The position numbers and the translations under genes are program-made. Positions 24,185 to 33,541 of a stretch of 64,000 nucleotides of DNA are shown piece by piece. How positions within the stretch are numbered: the stretch's first letter is position 1; each line of letters opens with the position of its first letter. Source of the stretch: Marinimicrobium koreense (GTDB lineage Bacteria > Pseudomonadota > Gammaproteobacteria > Pseudomonadales > Cellvibrionaceae). The notes below the pieces were generated by a model that was given only the letters and a program-made list of their open reading frames with translations, was not told where the DNA came from and did no database searches. The stretch spans positions 62,001 through 126,000 of the forward strand of contig NZ_RJUK01000001.1 in NCBI RefSeq assembly GCF_003762925.1, given 5' to 3'.

Positions 24185-24865
24185 ATGGCGAACCCGAAAG
24201 CGGTCATTCTGGTCTCTGGTGGCCTCGACTCCACCACGGCTCTGGCCATCGCCCGCAGCGAGGGCTACGACTGTTACACCATCAGCTTCGACTATGGCCA
24301 GCGTCACCGGGCCGAGTTGCACGCGGCTGAGCTCACGGCGCGAGCCGGGGGCGCGATTGAGCATAAAGTCGTGAAACTGGACCTGCAGAGCATCGGTGGC
24401 TCCGCGCTGACCGATGACTCCATCGCAGTACCGGAAACGGAGGGCGAGGGCATCCCGGTCACCTACGTGCCGGCACGCAATACCATCTTCCTGTCCATTG
24501 CGCTCGGCTGGGCCGAGGTGCTGGGCGCCAATGACATTTTTATTGGCGTCAATGCGGTGGATTATTCGGGTTACCCGGACTGCCGGCCGGAGTATGTGGC
24601 GGCCTACGAAGCCATGGCGAACCTGGCTACCAAGTCCGGCGTAGAAGGGCAGAAGTTGCATATCCGGGCGCCGTTGATGCGCTGGTCAAAGGGCGAGATC
24701 ATCCGCCAGGGCCAGTCGTTGGGCGTGGATTACGCGCTGACGGTGTCCTGTTATCAGGCCAACGAGGCCGGCGAAGCCTGCGGCCGCTGCGACAGTTGCC
24801 GGTTGCGGCGCGCCGGATTTGAAGAGGCCGGGGTTCCGGATCCGACCCGCTACCGGGCAGGCTAA
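24185..24865 (+). CDS. queC: 7-cyano-7-deazaguanine synthase QueC
   Basis: The 226-aa protein has the PP-loop [11 protein letters not shown] near the N-terminus, a conserved [19 protein letters not shown], and the C-terminal zinc ligands ([18 protein letters not shown]). It makes preQ0 from 7-carboxy-7-deazaguanine, ammonia and ATP, the step after QueE. AGGAG-type ribosome-binding sequence precedes the ATG. It is followed by two tRNA genes. Confidence 0.95.
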   Translation: MANPKAVILVSGGLDSTTALAIARSEGYDCYTISFDYGQRHRAELHAAELTARAGGAIEHKVVKLDLQSIGGSALTDDSIAVPETEGEGIPVTYVPARNTIFLSIALGWAEVLGANDIFIGVNAVDYSGYPDCRPEYVAAYEAMANLATKSGVEGQKLHIRAPLMRWSKGEIIRQGQSLGVDYALTVSCYQANEAGEACGRCDSCRLRRAGFEEAGVPDPTRYRAG

Positions 24866-24970
24866 GCCGGGAGGCCGGGTTAAGCTGTTGGTTTGTTTGG
24901 CGTTTTTTTGCCTTTTTCTTTCAAAAGCGCTTGTTTTTTTTGTCTGAATCTTTATCATACGCGCCTCTTT

Positions 24971-25046
24971 GGGTCGTTAGCTCAGTTGGTAGAGCAGTTG
25001 GCTTTTAACCAATTGGTCGCTGGTTCGAATCCAGCACGACCCACCA
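24971..25046 (+). tRNA. tRNA-Lys(UUU), first copy
   Basis: A full 76-nt cloverleaf including encoded CCA: acceptor GGGTCGT/ACGACCC, D arm GCTC/GAGC, anticodon TTT at 25004-25006 in loop CTTTTAA, and TTCGAAT T loop. It is identical to the copy at 25091. Confidence 0.97.
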
Positions 25047-25090
25047 TCTTCGAAAATCCGGATGCCACCAGGCATCACCTCGCCAGTTTT

Positions 25091-25166
25091 GGGTCGTTAG
25101 CTCAGTTGGTAGAGCAGTTGGCTTTTAACCAATTGGTCGCTGGTTCGAATCCAGCACGACCCACCA
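25091..25166 (+). tRNA. tRNA-Lys(UUU), second copy
   Basis: Identical in all 76 bases to the first tRNA-Lys 44 bp upstream, including the encoded CCA and anticodon TTT. The pair is probably co-transcribed. Confidence 0.97.
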
Positions 25167-25228
25167 TTTTCGCCCCGTGAATTAACACACAGCTTTTGCG
25201 AGCTTGTTACTCCGAATCTGAGTGCTGC

Positions 25229-25378
25229 GGGTGTGTATACCATTGTGAGACACGCCGTAAACCCATGACGTGAAGGGATTCACTAATGCCGTGGTGGCAT
25301 GGATGCCATAGAGCGGCCCATGGGGGCTCATCACCCGCCGTCCAGGCGGGTGACGGTCTCACAATGGTATACACACCC
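25229..25378 (+). repeat. Constant-box, variable-stem palindrome 1
   Basis: Perfect 23-bp inverted arms (25229-25251 and 25356-25378, inner ends GAC/GTC) enclose 104 nt. The loop starts ACGCCGTAAACCCAT, matching the conserved box of the other copies, then a 51-nt insert, then CCATGGGGGCT and an inner hairpin TCACCCGCC/GGCGGGTGA. The arms differ from the other copies except for scattered GGT, TA-ACC, TT and GAC positions. Confidence 0.75.
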
Positions 25379-25469
25379 TCCGCTGCGACGAGCGTAACGT
25401 TGCTTGGAGATAGCGCGTTTCGTATTTATGGACTTTAGATGCCAGGCACAAGGTTGCTATTCCCATGGA

Positions 25470-25581
25470 GGCCCGGGGAGGGGTAGACCGTTTGTAGACT
25501 CTCGGAGACATGGATGTCGACGAGAAGCCCCCATGGATGGGTTCACGGCGGGTCTACAAACGGTCTACCCCTCCCCGGGCC
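25470..25581 (-). repeat. Constant-box, variable-stem palindrome 2
   Basis: Perfect 30-bp inverted arms (25470-25499 and 25552-25581; they contain GGGGTAGACC) enclose a 52-nt loop. Read on the minus strand the loop begins CCGCCGTGAACCCATCC then ATGGGGGCTT, followed by an inner hairpin TCTCG/CGAGA with GACAT/ATGTC. Orientation is opposite to copy 1. Confidence 0.8.
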
Positions 25582-25736
25582 GGACTCGGATATATACGTG
25601 TCAGCCACCAACTGTCACTCAATAAAAGGAATGTAGGGCGGGGGAGGGTGTCAAAAGAAGTAGCTTTGGGGCACTTTTCATCCCTGTGGTATTATGTCGC
25701 CCCAACCCGCTACAGGGGTACATGTGAGGTGATTCT

Positions 25737-26798
25737 ATGACCGCGGACAATGTAATCGTGACCGAAACCGCCCGGAAAACCCCGGAAGAACTGGTTCGGG
25801 AACACCTGGACCGCGCCTGGAGTGCCCCCCGGTATACCCCCGAACAAGAAGCAGAATACCGCGAGCGTATTAAAGCGTTGTTACAGAAACACAACGCCGT
25901 GCTGGTGGCCCACTACTACACCGACCCCATGATCCAGGCGCTCGCCGAAGAGACCGGGGGCTGCGTGGCCGACTCTCTGGAAATGGCCCGGTTCGGTAAA
26001 GAACATCCCGCCCAGACCCTGATTGTGGCCGGGGTGAAGTTCATGGGTGAGACCGCCAAAATTCTCACCCCGGAAAAGCGTGTGCTCATGCCCACGCTGG
26101 AAGCCACCTGCTCCCTGGATCTCGGCTGTCCCGCCGATCAGTTTTCCGAATTCTGTGATCAACACCCGGATCGCACCGTGGTGGTGTACGCCAATACCTC
26201 CGCGGCGGTAAAAGCCCGAGCTGATTGGGTGGTGACCTCCAGCATCGCGAAGGATGTGGTCGACTATCTCGATCAGAAGGGCGAGAAGATTCTCTGGGCG
26301 CCGGACAAGCATCTGGGCGATTACGTGCAGCGCGAGACCGGGGCCGATGTGTTGCTCTGGGACGGTGCCTGCATTGTGCATGAGGAGTTCAAGGCCCGTG
26401 GCCTGGAAGACCTCAAGGCGCTCTATCCCGAGGCGGCGGTGCTGGTGCACCCGGAGTCGCCGGAGCCGGTGGTGGCGCTGGCCGATGTGGTGGGCTCCAC
26501 CTCGCAGCTGATCAAGGCTGCCCAGGAACTGCCCAATCAGGAGTTCATCGTGGCGACGGACCAGGGCATTTTTTACAAGATGCAGCAGCTGTGTCCGGAC
26601 AAGACGTTTCATGTGGCGCCCACTGCCGGCAGCGGCGCGACCTGTCGCAGTTGTGCGAACTGCCCCTGGATGGCGATGAACGTGCTGGAAAACCTGGCGA
26701 GTGTCTTCGAACAGGACGATAACGAGATTCATGTGGACCCGGAATTGGCCCGCAAGGCCATGATTCCGCTCCAGCGGATGCTCGATTTCCGCAAATAA
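25737..26798 (+). CDS. nadA: Quinolinate synthase NadA
   Basis: The 353-aa protein has the NadA 4Fe-4S cysteines in [16 protein letters not shown] and [18 protein letters not shown], substrate-binding motifs ([35 protein letters not shown]) and a typical bacterial long form. It condenses iminoaspartate with dihydroxyacetone phosphate to quinolinate in NAD synthesis. nadC, the next pathway enzyme, lies about 5 kb downstream on the other strand; nadB is not in the window. Confidence 0.95.
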   Translation: MTADNVIVTETARKTPEELVREHLDRAWSAPRYTPEQEAEYRERIKALLQKHNAVLVAHYYTDPMIQALAEETGGCVADSLEMARFGKEHPAQTLIVAGVKFMGETAKILTPEKRVLMPTLEATCSLDLGCPADQFSEFCDQHPDRTVVVYANTSAAVKARADWVVTSSIAKDVVDYLDQKGEKILWAPDKHLGDYVQRETGADVLLWDGACIVHEEFKARGLEDLKALYPEAAVLVHPESPEPVVALADVVGSTSQLIKAAQELPNQEFIVATDQGIFYKMQQLCPDKTFHVAPTAGSGATCRSCANCPWMAMNVLENLASVFEQDDNEIHVDPELARKAMIPLQRMLDFRK

Positions 26799-26973
26799 AC
26801 CCCGGAAAGGGCCTGAATCCGGGCGCGCCGCTTGTGTCGTGGAGCGCCCCTCAGTACCATTGCGCCTTTGTGTTTCCCGCCCATGCCACGGTCACCGGCG
26901 CGCCGTGCGAACCCTCGGCAGGCGATGAAGTCAGAACCTACACGTTATAGTCAAGCTATTGGAGCTCCCGCGC

Positions 26974-27849
26974 ATGATACAAGGCAGCATGGTCGCCCTG
27001 GTCACTCCCATGACCCCCGACAATTCCCTGGACTGGCCCGCCCTGCGCAAATTGGTGGACTGGCATCTGGAGCAGGGCACCAATGCGCTGGTGGCGGTAG
27101 GTACCACCGGTGAGTCGGCCACGCTGGATATCGACGAGCACCTGGCGGTCATCAAGGCGGTGGTGGAGCAGGTGGCTGGGCGGATTCCGGTCATTGCCGG
27201 CACCGGCGCCAACTCCCTGACCGAAGCGCTGGAGCTGACCCACGGCGCAAAAGCTGCCGGGGCCGATGCCTGCCTGCTGGTGACTCCCTACTACAACAAG
27301 CCGACCCAGGAAGGCCTGTACCTGTTCCATAAAACCATCGCCGAGGCGGTGGATATTCCCCAGTACCTCTACAATGTGCCCGGCCGCACCGGCGTGGACA
27401 TGTTGCCGGAGACGGTGTTGCGACTGGCCGCGATCTCCAATATCAAAGGCATCAAGGAAGCCACGGGCGATATGGTGCGGGCGAAAACCCTGATTGAGCA
27501 GTCGCCGGAGGACTTCATCATCATCTCCGGGGACGATGCGACGGCCGTGGAATTGATGATTTTGGGTGGCAAAGGGGATATTTCCGTTACGGCGAATGTC
27601 GTACCCCAGGCCATTGCGGAACTCTGCGCGCTGGCGATTGAAGGTCGGGCGGAGGAAGCCCGGGCACTGAACGAACGGCTGATGCCACTGCACCAGGCCA
27701 TGTTCCTGGAGGCCAACCCGATTCCGGTGAAGTGGGCGTTGATGCAGATGGGGCGGATTCAGTCCGGCATCCGTCTGCCCATGACGCCACTGTCCGAGCG
27801 GTTCCATGAGCAGGTGACCGAGGCGCTCCGGGAGGCGGGCCTGGTCTGA
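26974..27849 (+). CDS. dapA: 4-hydroxy-tetrahydrodipicolinate synthase DapA
   Basis: The 291-aa TIM-barrel protein has the DapA signature GTTGESATL, the Tyr region YNVPGRTG and the Schiff-base lysine in KGIKEATGD (Lys161, same number as in E. coli). It condenses pyruvate with aspartate semialdehyde in lysine and diaminopimelate synthesis. The ATG at 26974 has GGAG upstream; a TTG five codons earlier is less likely. bamC follows 59 bp later, a conserved gene order in gammaproteobacteria. Confidence 0.95.
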   Translation: MIQGSMVALVTPMTPDNSLDWPALRKLVDWHLEQGTNALVAVGTTGESATLDIDEHLAVIKAVVEQVAGRIPVIAGTGANSLTEALELTHGAKAAGADACLLVTPYYNKPTQEGLYLFHKTIAEAVDIPQYLYNVPGRTGVDMLPETVLRLAAISNIKGIKEATGDMVRAKTLIEQSPEDFIIISGDDATAVELMILGGKGDISVTANVVPQAIAELCALAIEGRAEEARALNERLMPLHQAMFLEANPIPVKWALMQMGRIQSGIRLPMTPLSERFHEQVTEALREAGLV

Positions 27850-27908
27850 GTGGTTGCCAGAAATAGATAACAGAGGTTCGCACAACTCACTGGAGAGTTT
27901 GGAATTTT

Positions 27909-29075
27909 ATGCGCATTGTGTATTGGTTGTTGGTCGGGCTCAGTTTCACGCTGTCCGGCTGTAGTGCCCTGTTTGGAGAAGAGGGCTATTTCCGGAACCG
28001 CGAGGATGACTATCTTAAAGCCGCGAGTCTGGATCCCCTGAAGGTTCCCGATCATCTGAACGCTGAGACCGTGGGGAAGCTGTATGAAGTGCCAGAGCTG
28101 ACTCAGGAAGACGTCGCCTACGCTCAGGACACCCAAGAATTTGAGGCACCGCGCCCGGAAGCCCTGTCGGCCACCGCGCTGGTGGAGCGGGTGAAAATCC
28201 AGCGGCTGGATGACGACCGCTGGATTCTGGTCAACGTCGACCCGGCGGAACTCTGGCCTCGTATTCGGGCCTTCCTGGCCGACAATAACCTGCAGGTGGC
28301 GTCCACGGATACCGACTTGGGGTTGATGGAAACCAGCTGGCTGTCGTTCAAGGATGACCCGGATCGTATCGACCGCTATCGCATCCGCATTGATCGCGGG
28401 GTTCAGCCGGACACCAGTGAGATTCACGTGCTGCACATGAGCCTGGATCGCGATGAAGCCACCCAGGCGCAGCTCAGCCAGTGGCCGGCCGCCTCCAGCA
28501 GCAAGGAGCGTGAAACCTGGATGGTTGATGAGTTGGCCGCAAACCTGGCCGCCGAAGATCTCGGCGCGGCCGGTGGTACCTCGCTGATTGCCCGGAATAT
28601 CGGTGGTGCGGTCAAAGCCCGCATCACCAGCGTTGACAGCGAGCCGGTGCTCGAGCTCGAGCTGGCCCGAAGCCGGGCGTTGGCCACCCTGACCCACTCG
28701 GCCGAACAGGAAGGCTTTACCATTTATGACAGTGACCCGGCCTCGGGCGTGTTCTATCTGGGGTATCGCGAACCGCCGGAGAGCCCGCCGGGCTGGTTGG
28801 CCCGTCTGTTCGGGGCGGAAGAGAACCCCCAACCGCCGGAAACGCCTTACAGCCTGGCCGATCTGCGAGAGGTCTTGCCGGACAACCTGTTGACCATGCC
28901 CGCGCAGGCGGAAGCCGCCCGGGAGCGGGCTCCCAAGGCTCCGGGACACCTGTTGATCTTTACTGAGCAGTCCGATGGCCTGTATCATGTGCGATTGCGC
29001 ACCGCCTATGGGGAGCGGATGTCGGCGCGTAAGACCCGGGAAATGCTCTCGGTACTGCGTAAGAATCTGATTTAA
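27909..29075 (+). CDS. bamC: Outer-membrane assembly lipoprotein BamC
   Basis: The 388-aa lipoprotein (LSGCSA, Cys18) opens as BamC does: an unstructured stretch with YFRNREDDYLKA and VPDHL, then two helix-grip domains (about residues 95-215 and 240-385). BamC is an accessory subunit of the Bam complex that folds outer-membrane beta-barrels. Its place right after dapA matches E. coli and Pseudomonas. A strong terminator follows. Confidence 0.88.
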   Translation: MRIVYWLLVGLSFTLSGCSALFGEEGYFRNREDDYLKAASLDPLKVPDHLNAETVGKLYEVPELTQEDVAYAQDTQEFEAPRPEALSATALVERVKIQRLDDDRWILVNVDPAELWPRIRAFLADNNLQVASTDTDLGLMETSWLSFKDDPDRIDRYRIRIDRGVQPDTSEIHVLHMSLDRDEATQAQLSQWPAASSSKERETWMVDELAANLAAEDLGAAGGTSLIARNIGGAVKARITSVDSEPVLELELARSRALATLTHSAEQEGFTIYDSDPASGVFYLGYREPPESPPGWLARLFGAEENPQPPETPYSLADLREVLPDNLLTMPAQAEAARERAPKAPGHLLIFTEQSDGLYHVRLRTAYGERMSARKTREMLSVLRKNLI

Positions 29076-29123
29076 AGGACGATCGATTCAAGAGCCGCTG
29101 GCATTGGCGGCTTGTGGGTCTTC

Positions 29124-29158
29124 AAAAACGCCAGCGAACCGGTTTCGCTGGCGTTTTT
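29124..29158 (+). terminator. Terminator after bamC
   Basis: AAAAACGCCAGCGAA and TTCGCTGGCGTTTTT form a 15-bp stem around CCGGT, with T and A runs on both sides. It can end transcription in either direction. Confidence 0.85.
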
Positions 29159-29328
29159 GCTGGGGCTTGCTTATTCTGAAAGAAAGCCGTAAAACAGAAT
29201 TATTGATTATTTGGGCATAATGGCGTTCGGCCGTTACCCAGCGTGAACCTTCGGGGACTGGCTATTCAGCCGCCGGAATGGCTCGGGGCGGAGACCCGCC
29301 CCGACATTGACAGGAAAAGGAGCTCACC

Positions 29329-29601
29329 GTGATTGATCGTCGGCAATATGAGCGGACCTCCGCCAGCATACGTGTGGAGATGACCCACCCCAGCTTTGGC
29401 ACCATCGTGGGTTTTACCCAGGATATTTCCGATGGTGGGGCCCGGGTATTGATTGAAAACCAGCCCAAGCCACCGGTGGGAACCCTGGTGATGGTCCGGT
29501 TTCGCAAGATGGTGGGGCCGATTAACGATGAGCCGGTACAGATGCGGGTGATGCATCAGCTGCGCAACACCGTGGGCCTGATGTTTGATTCCGGCAGTTG
29601 A
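29329..29601 (+). CDS. PilZ domain protein
   Basis: The 90-aa single-domain protein has both c-di-GMP-binding elements of PilZ: the Arg motif (DRRQYERTSA) at the N-terminus and DISDGGARVL (DxSxxG). It probably binds cyclic di-GMP and acts through a partner. The start is GTG at 29329 with an AAAAGGAG site upstream. It stands alone between the bamC terminator and a convergent LRR lipoprotein gene. Confidence 0.88.
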   Translation: MIDRRQYERTSASIRVEMTHPSFGTIVGFTQDISDGGARVLIENQPKPPVGTLVMVRFRKMVGPINDEPVQMRVMHQLRNTVGLMFDSGS

Positions 29602-29614
29602 GCCGTCCGACCCG

Positions 29615-30148
29615 TCAGCTTGCCTCGGTGCAGTGCTCAGGCAGGCGAACCTTTCCCTCTGCATTGTCGGCCAGTTGCCGGGCATCCCTGCACTCAAGCG
29701 CCGTATTCCCCCGCAAATCCACCTCCTTCAGGCGTAACAGCGACAATAGTGGCTCGGCGGATCTGATCTGATTGTTTTCCAGCAACAGCACTTCCAGTCT
29801 CGACAGCGTTCTCAGTTCAGCGACGTCCTCAAGCGGGTTGTCATTCAGGCTGATGGCCCGCAGGGCGGTAAAGGTGGACAGGCCCGCCAGTGATTCGATG
29901 CCGGCACTGCTGCAGTTCAGTTGGGTCAGTTGAGTGGCCTCGGTCACCTGCTGATCTTCGATGGTCTGTTGCACGCAATCGTGCAGCGCAGCGTCGGGCA
30001 GGCGGAAGTCGGTAAACAGTGTCGGCGGGTTGTACACCGGGTTGTCGTTGATGCTCACCGCATAGCCGGTGCAAGCGGTCAGTGCCGTCGCTGTCATTAA
30101 AATCATCCAAATGCGAAAAGTGTGCGCTAGACTGTTGCTGTGAACCAT
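29615..30148 (-). CDS. Leucine-rich-repeat lipoprotein
   Basis: The 177-aa protein has a lipoprotein signal (TATALTACTG) and a short run of leucine-rich repeats of the internalin/SDS22 type (LTQLNCSSAGIESLAGLS, LRAISLNDNPLEDVAEL, LEVLLLENNQIRSAEPL, LKEVDLRGN). Such domains bind proteins; the partner is unknown. It is divergent from the OmpA-like gene. Confidence 0.75.
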   Translation of the reverse strand: MVHSNSLAHTFRIWMILMTATALTACTGYAVSINDNPVYNPPTLFTDFRLPDAALHDCVQQTIEDQQVTEATQLTQLNCSSAGIESLAGLSTFTALRAISLNDNPLEDVAELRTLSRLEVLLLENNQIRSAEPLLSLLRLKEVDLRGNTALECRDARQLADNAEGKVRLPEHCTEAS

Positions 30149-30290
30149 GGCTCTGCCTATAGTGTCGAAACCTGAACTGCAATCAATGATGGCAGTTGGA
30201 GGCGGGAAAAGCTACCGGGTTCCCGTCGGTTTGAGTCTTCCGCTAGGGCGGGCTTTTACGTTTTTGGAATTTAATGATAGAGGAATAGCA

Positions 30291-30941
30291 ATGAAACGTT
30301 TGCTGGCTTTGTGTGCAATCTTCACTCTCGCAGCTTGTACCACAACCGATCCCTACACCGGGGAAGAAAAAACCAGTAATACCGCCAAGGGGGCTGGCAT
30401 TGGTGCCGTAGCGGGTGCCATTATCGGCGCGGCTTCCGCCAGTAAGAGCGATCGCAAAAAAGGCGCCCTGACCGGTGCCGCCGCCGGTGCGGCGATCGGG
30501 GGTGGTGTCGGTAACTACATGGACCGTCAGGAAGCCAAGCTGCGTGATGAGCTTCAGGGTTCCGGTGTGCAGGTTCGTCGTGAAGGCGATCGTCTGTACC
30601 TGATCATGCCCGGCAACATTACCTTCGCTACTGGCCGCTACGAAATCCGCTCGGATTTCTACAGCGTGCTGGATTCGGTGGCCAAAGTACTGGCCGAGTT
30701 CGATCAGACCGCCATCAAGGTCAGTGGTCATACCGACTCTACCGGTGGTGATCAGCTCAACCAGACCCTGAGTGAGCAGCGCGCCGCCAGTGTGCGCGAT
30801 TACCTGATCCGCCGCGATGTGGCCGCCGGTCGTATCCAGGCCTACGGCTATGGTCCGCGCTATCCGGTGGCCAGCAACAGCACCGCCGAAGGCCGTGCCG
30901 CCAACCGTCGGGTAGAGCTCGAATTGCTGCCCATGCAGTAA
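30291..30941 (+). CDS. OmpA-family lipoprotein (YiaD-like)
   Basis: The 216-aa protein has a lipobox (FTLAACTT, Cys17), a Gly-rich glycine-zipper region (GAGIGAVAGAIIGAASAS and GAAAGAAIGGGVGNYMD) and a C-terminal OmpA peptidoglycan-binding domain (VSGHTDSTGGDQLNQTLSEQ, RAANRRVELELLP). It is an outer-membrane lipoprotein that binds peptidoglycan, similar to E. coli YiaD. The ATG at 30291 follows AGAGGAA and starts the signal peptide. Confidence 0.88.
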   Translation: MKRLLALCAIFTLAACTTTDPYTGEEKTSNTAKGAGIGAVAGAIIGAASASKSDRKKGALTGAAAGAAIGGGVGNYMDRQEAKLRDELQGSGVQVRREGDRLYLIMPGNITFATGRYEIRSDFYSVLDSVAKVLAEFDQTAIKVSGHTDSTGGDQLNQTLSEQRAASVRDYLIRRDVAAGRIQAYGYGPRYPVASNSTAEGRAANRRVELELLPMQ

Positions 30942-31049
30942 GCGAGTTTGACGAGCGCAGGGACGCGCTCCGCATTCCCTCTTGATTGATGATGTGTGCC
31001 TTTCCCGGCACAGTCCCGCCCAGTTTTCTGCCCTGATGAAGCGACTGCT

Positions 31050-31895
31050 ATGAACACCTTATCGGCGACCTGGCCGCTGGTTGTTATTGCCCAGTCTTCC
31101 GACTCCCGAGCGGAAGCGGCGGCGACGGCCCGCGAACTGGATGTCCCTCTGCTGATCAATGCCGAGCCGGAGCAGCTCTCCGAGCCAACCTTTGCCCTGG
31201 TGTATGACGACCACGGCCTGGCCTTACACCACACCGGACGCAAGGTCCCCGGGCCGGTTCAGGTGGACTTCCTGGGCGGGGCGGTGGATCATCGGCGCCG
31301 CTTTGGGGGCGGCAAAGGGCAGATGATCGCCAAGGCGGTGGGATTAAAGCCGCATGTATTCCCACACGTGCTGGACCTGACCGCGGGGCTGGGGCGGGAT
31401 GCGTTTGTGCTCGCCTCGCTGGGTTGCCGTGTGCAACTGTGGGAGCGTTCGCCGGTGGTTTATCGGTTGTTGGCGGACGGTCTGGCGCGCGCCAGGCGGG
31501 GCGCCGAGCAGAGCGGTGACGGCGACCTGATGGAGATTCTCGGGCGCATGTCTCTGCAATTGGGTGACGGCGCAAGTTACCTTGCATCACTTGCTGAGGG
31601 CGACCCGGTGCGTCCCGATGTCATCTATCTGGACCCAATGTTTCCCGAGCGCCAAAAATCAGCCGATGTGAAAAAAGAAATGCGGGCGTTTCATACCCTG
31701 GTGGGGGCGGATGCCGATGCCGATGATCTGTTGGCACCGGCGTTGGCAAAGGCGCGCTACCGGGTCGTGGTCAAGCGGCCCCGCAAGGCGCCGGATCTGG
31801 CTGGACGGGCGCCCGGGCACCGGATTGAGGGCAAGAGCAGCCGGTTTGACGTCTATGCGCTGCACAAACTGCCAGAGCGCCTTAATGATGAATAG
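31050..31895 (+). CDS. rsmJ: 16S rRNA (guanine1516-N2)-methyltransferase RsmJ
   Basis: The 281-aa protein has the RsmJ layout: a variable N-terminal part, then a Rossmann methyltransferase with SAM-binding [19 protein letters not shown], acidic loop [15 protein letters not shown] and the catalytic-type motif [10 protein letters not shown]. It methylates G1516 of 16S rRNA using SAM. The first ATG of the conserved frame (31050) is used; family members are about 250 aa. It is convergent with nadC. Confidence 0.9.
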   Translation: MNTLSATWPLVVIAQSSDSRAEAAATARELDVPLLINAEPEQLSEPTFALVYDDHGLALHHTGRKVPGPVQVDFLGGAVDHRRRFGGGKGQMIAKAVGLKPHVFPHVLDLTAGLGRDAFVLASLGCRVQLWERSPVVYRLLADGLARARRGAEQSGDGDLMEILGRMSLQLGDGASYLASLAEGDPVRPDVIYLDPMFPERQKSADVKKEMRAFHTLVGADADADDLLAPALAKARYRVVVKRPRKAPDLAGRAPGHRIEGKSSRFDVYALHKLPERLNDE

Positions 31896-31920
31896 TCAGA
31901 GCGCGCCGGGGTGACCGGTC

Positions 31921-33304
<1,384 letters not shown>

Positions 33305-33541
33305 AACTGCCCCGTGGTGAGCGATTCGGTGGTCATCAAAATGTCACGGGTTTTTATACCCGCAGGGCCCTGTTTTTCTCGTTTGTCAGCCAAATTTTTC
33401 TAAGCAAATGAAGCTGTTAGCCGAAATTGTGATAGGGGTCTCGATCTTATCATTTGTCGCTGGGATGTGTCCTGATCCTCGTTATACTAATGATCGTAAC
33501 TGTAAATTGTCCCGACAGTGACCACCCTCAGGAACATCACC

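Larger units (their letters stand above)
25167..25736. other. Non-coding region with two long palindromic elements
   Basis: No gene is supported in these 570 bp between tRNA-Lys and nadA. It contains the two palindromic elements described separately (25229-25378 and 25470-25581). The sequence between them (GCTGCGACGAGCGTAACG and neighbours) is unassigned. The nadA promoter probably lies near 25680-25720, where TGGTATTATGTCG offers a -10-like TATTAT. Confidence 0.5.

Noticed and set aside
25229..25581. CRISPR array or phage attachment site beside tRNA-Lys
   Set aside because: There are no regularly spaced direct repeats, the elements are inverted palindromes, and neither contains a copy of the tRNA 3' end beyond the intact second tRNA gene.
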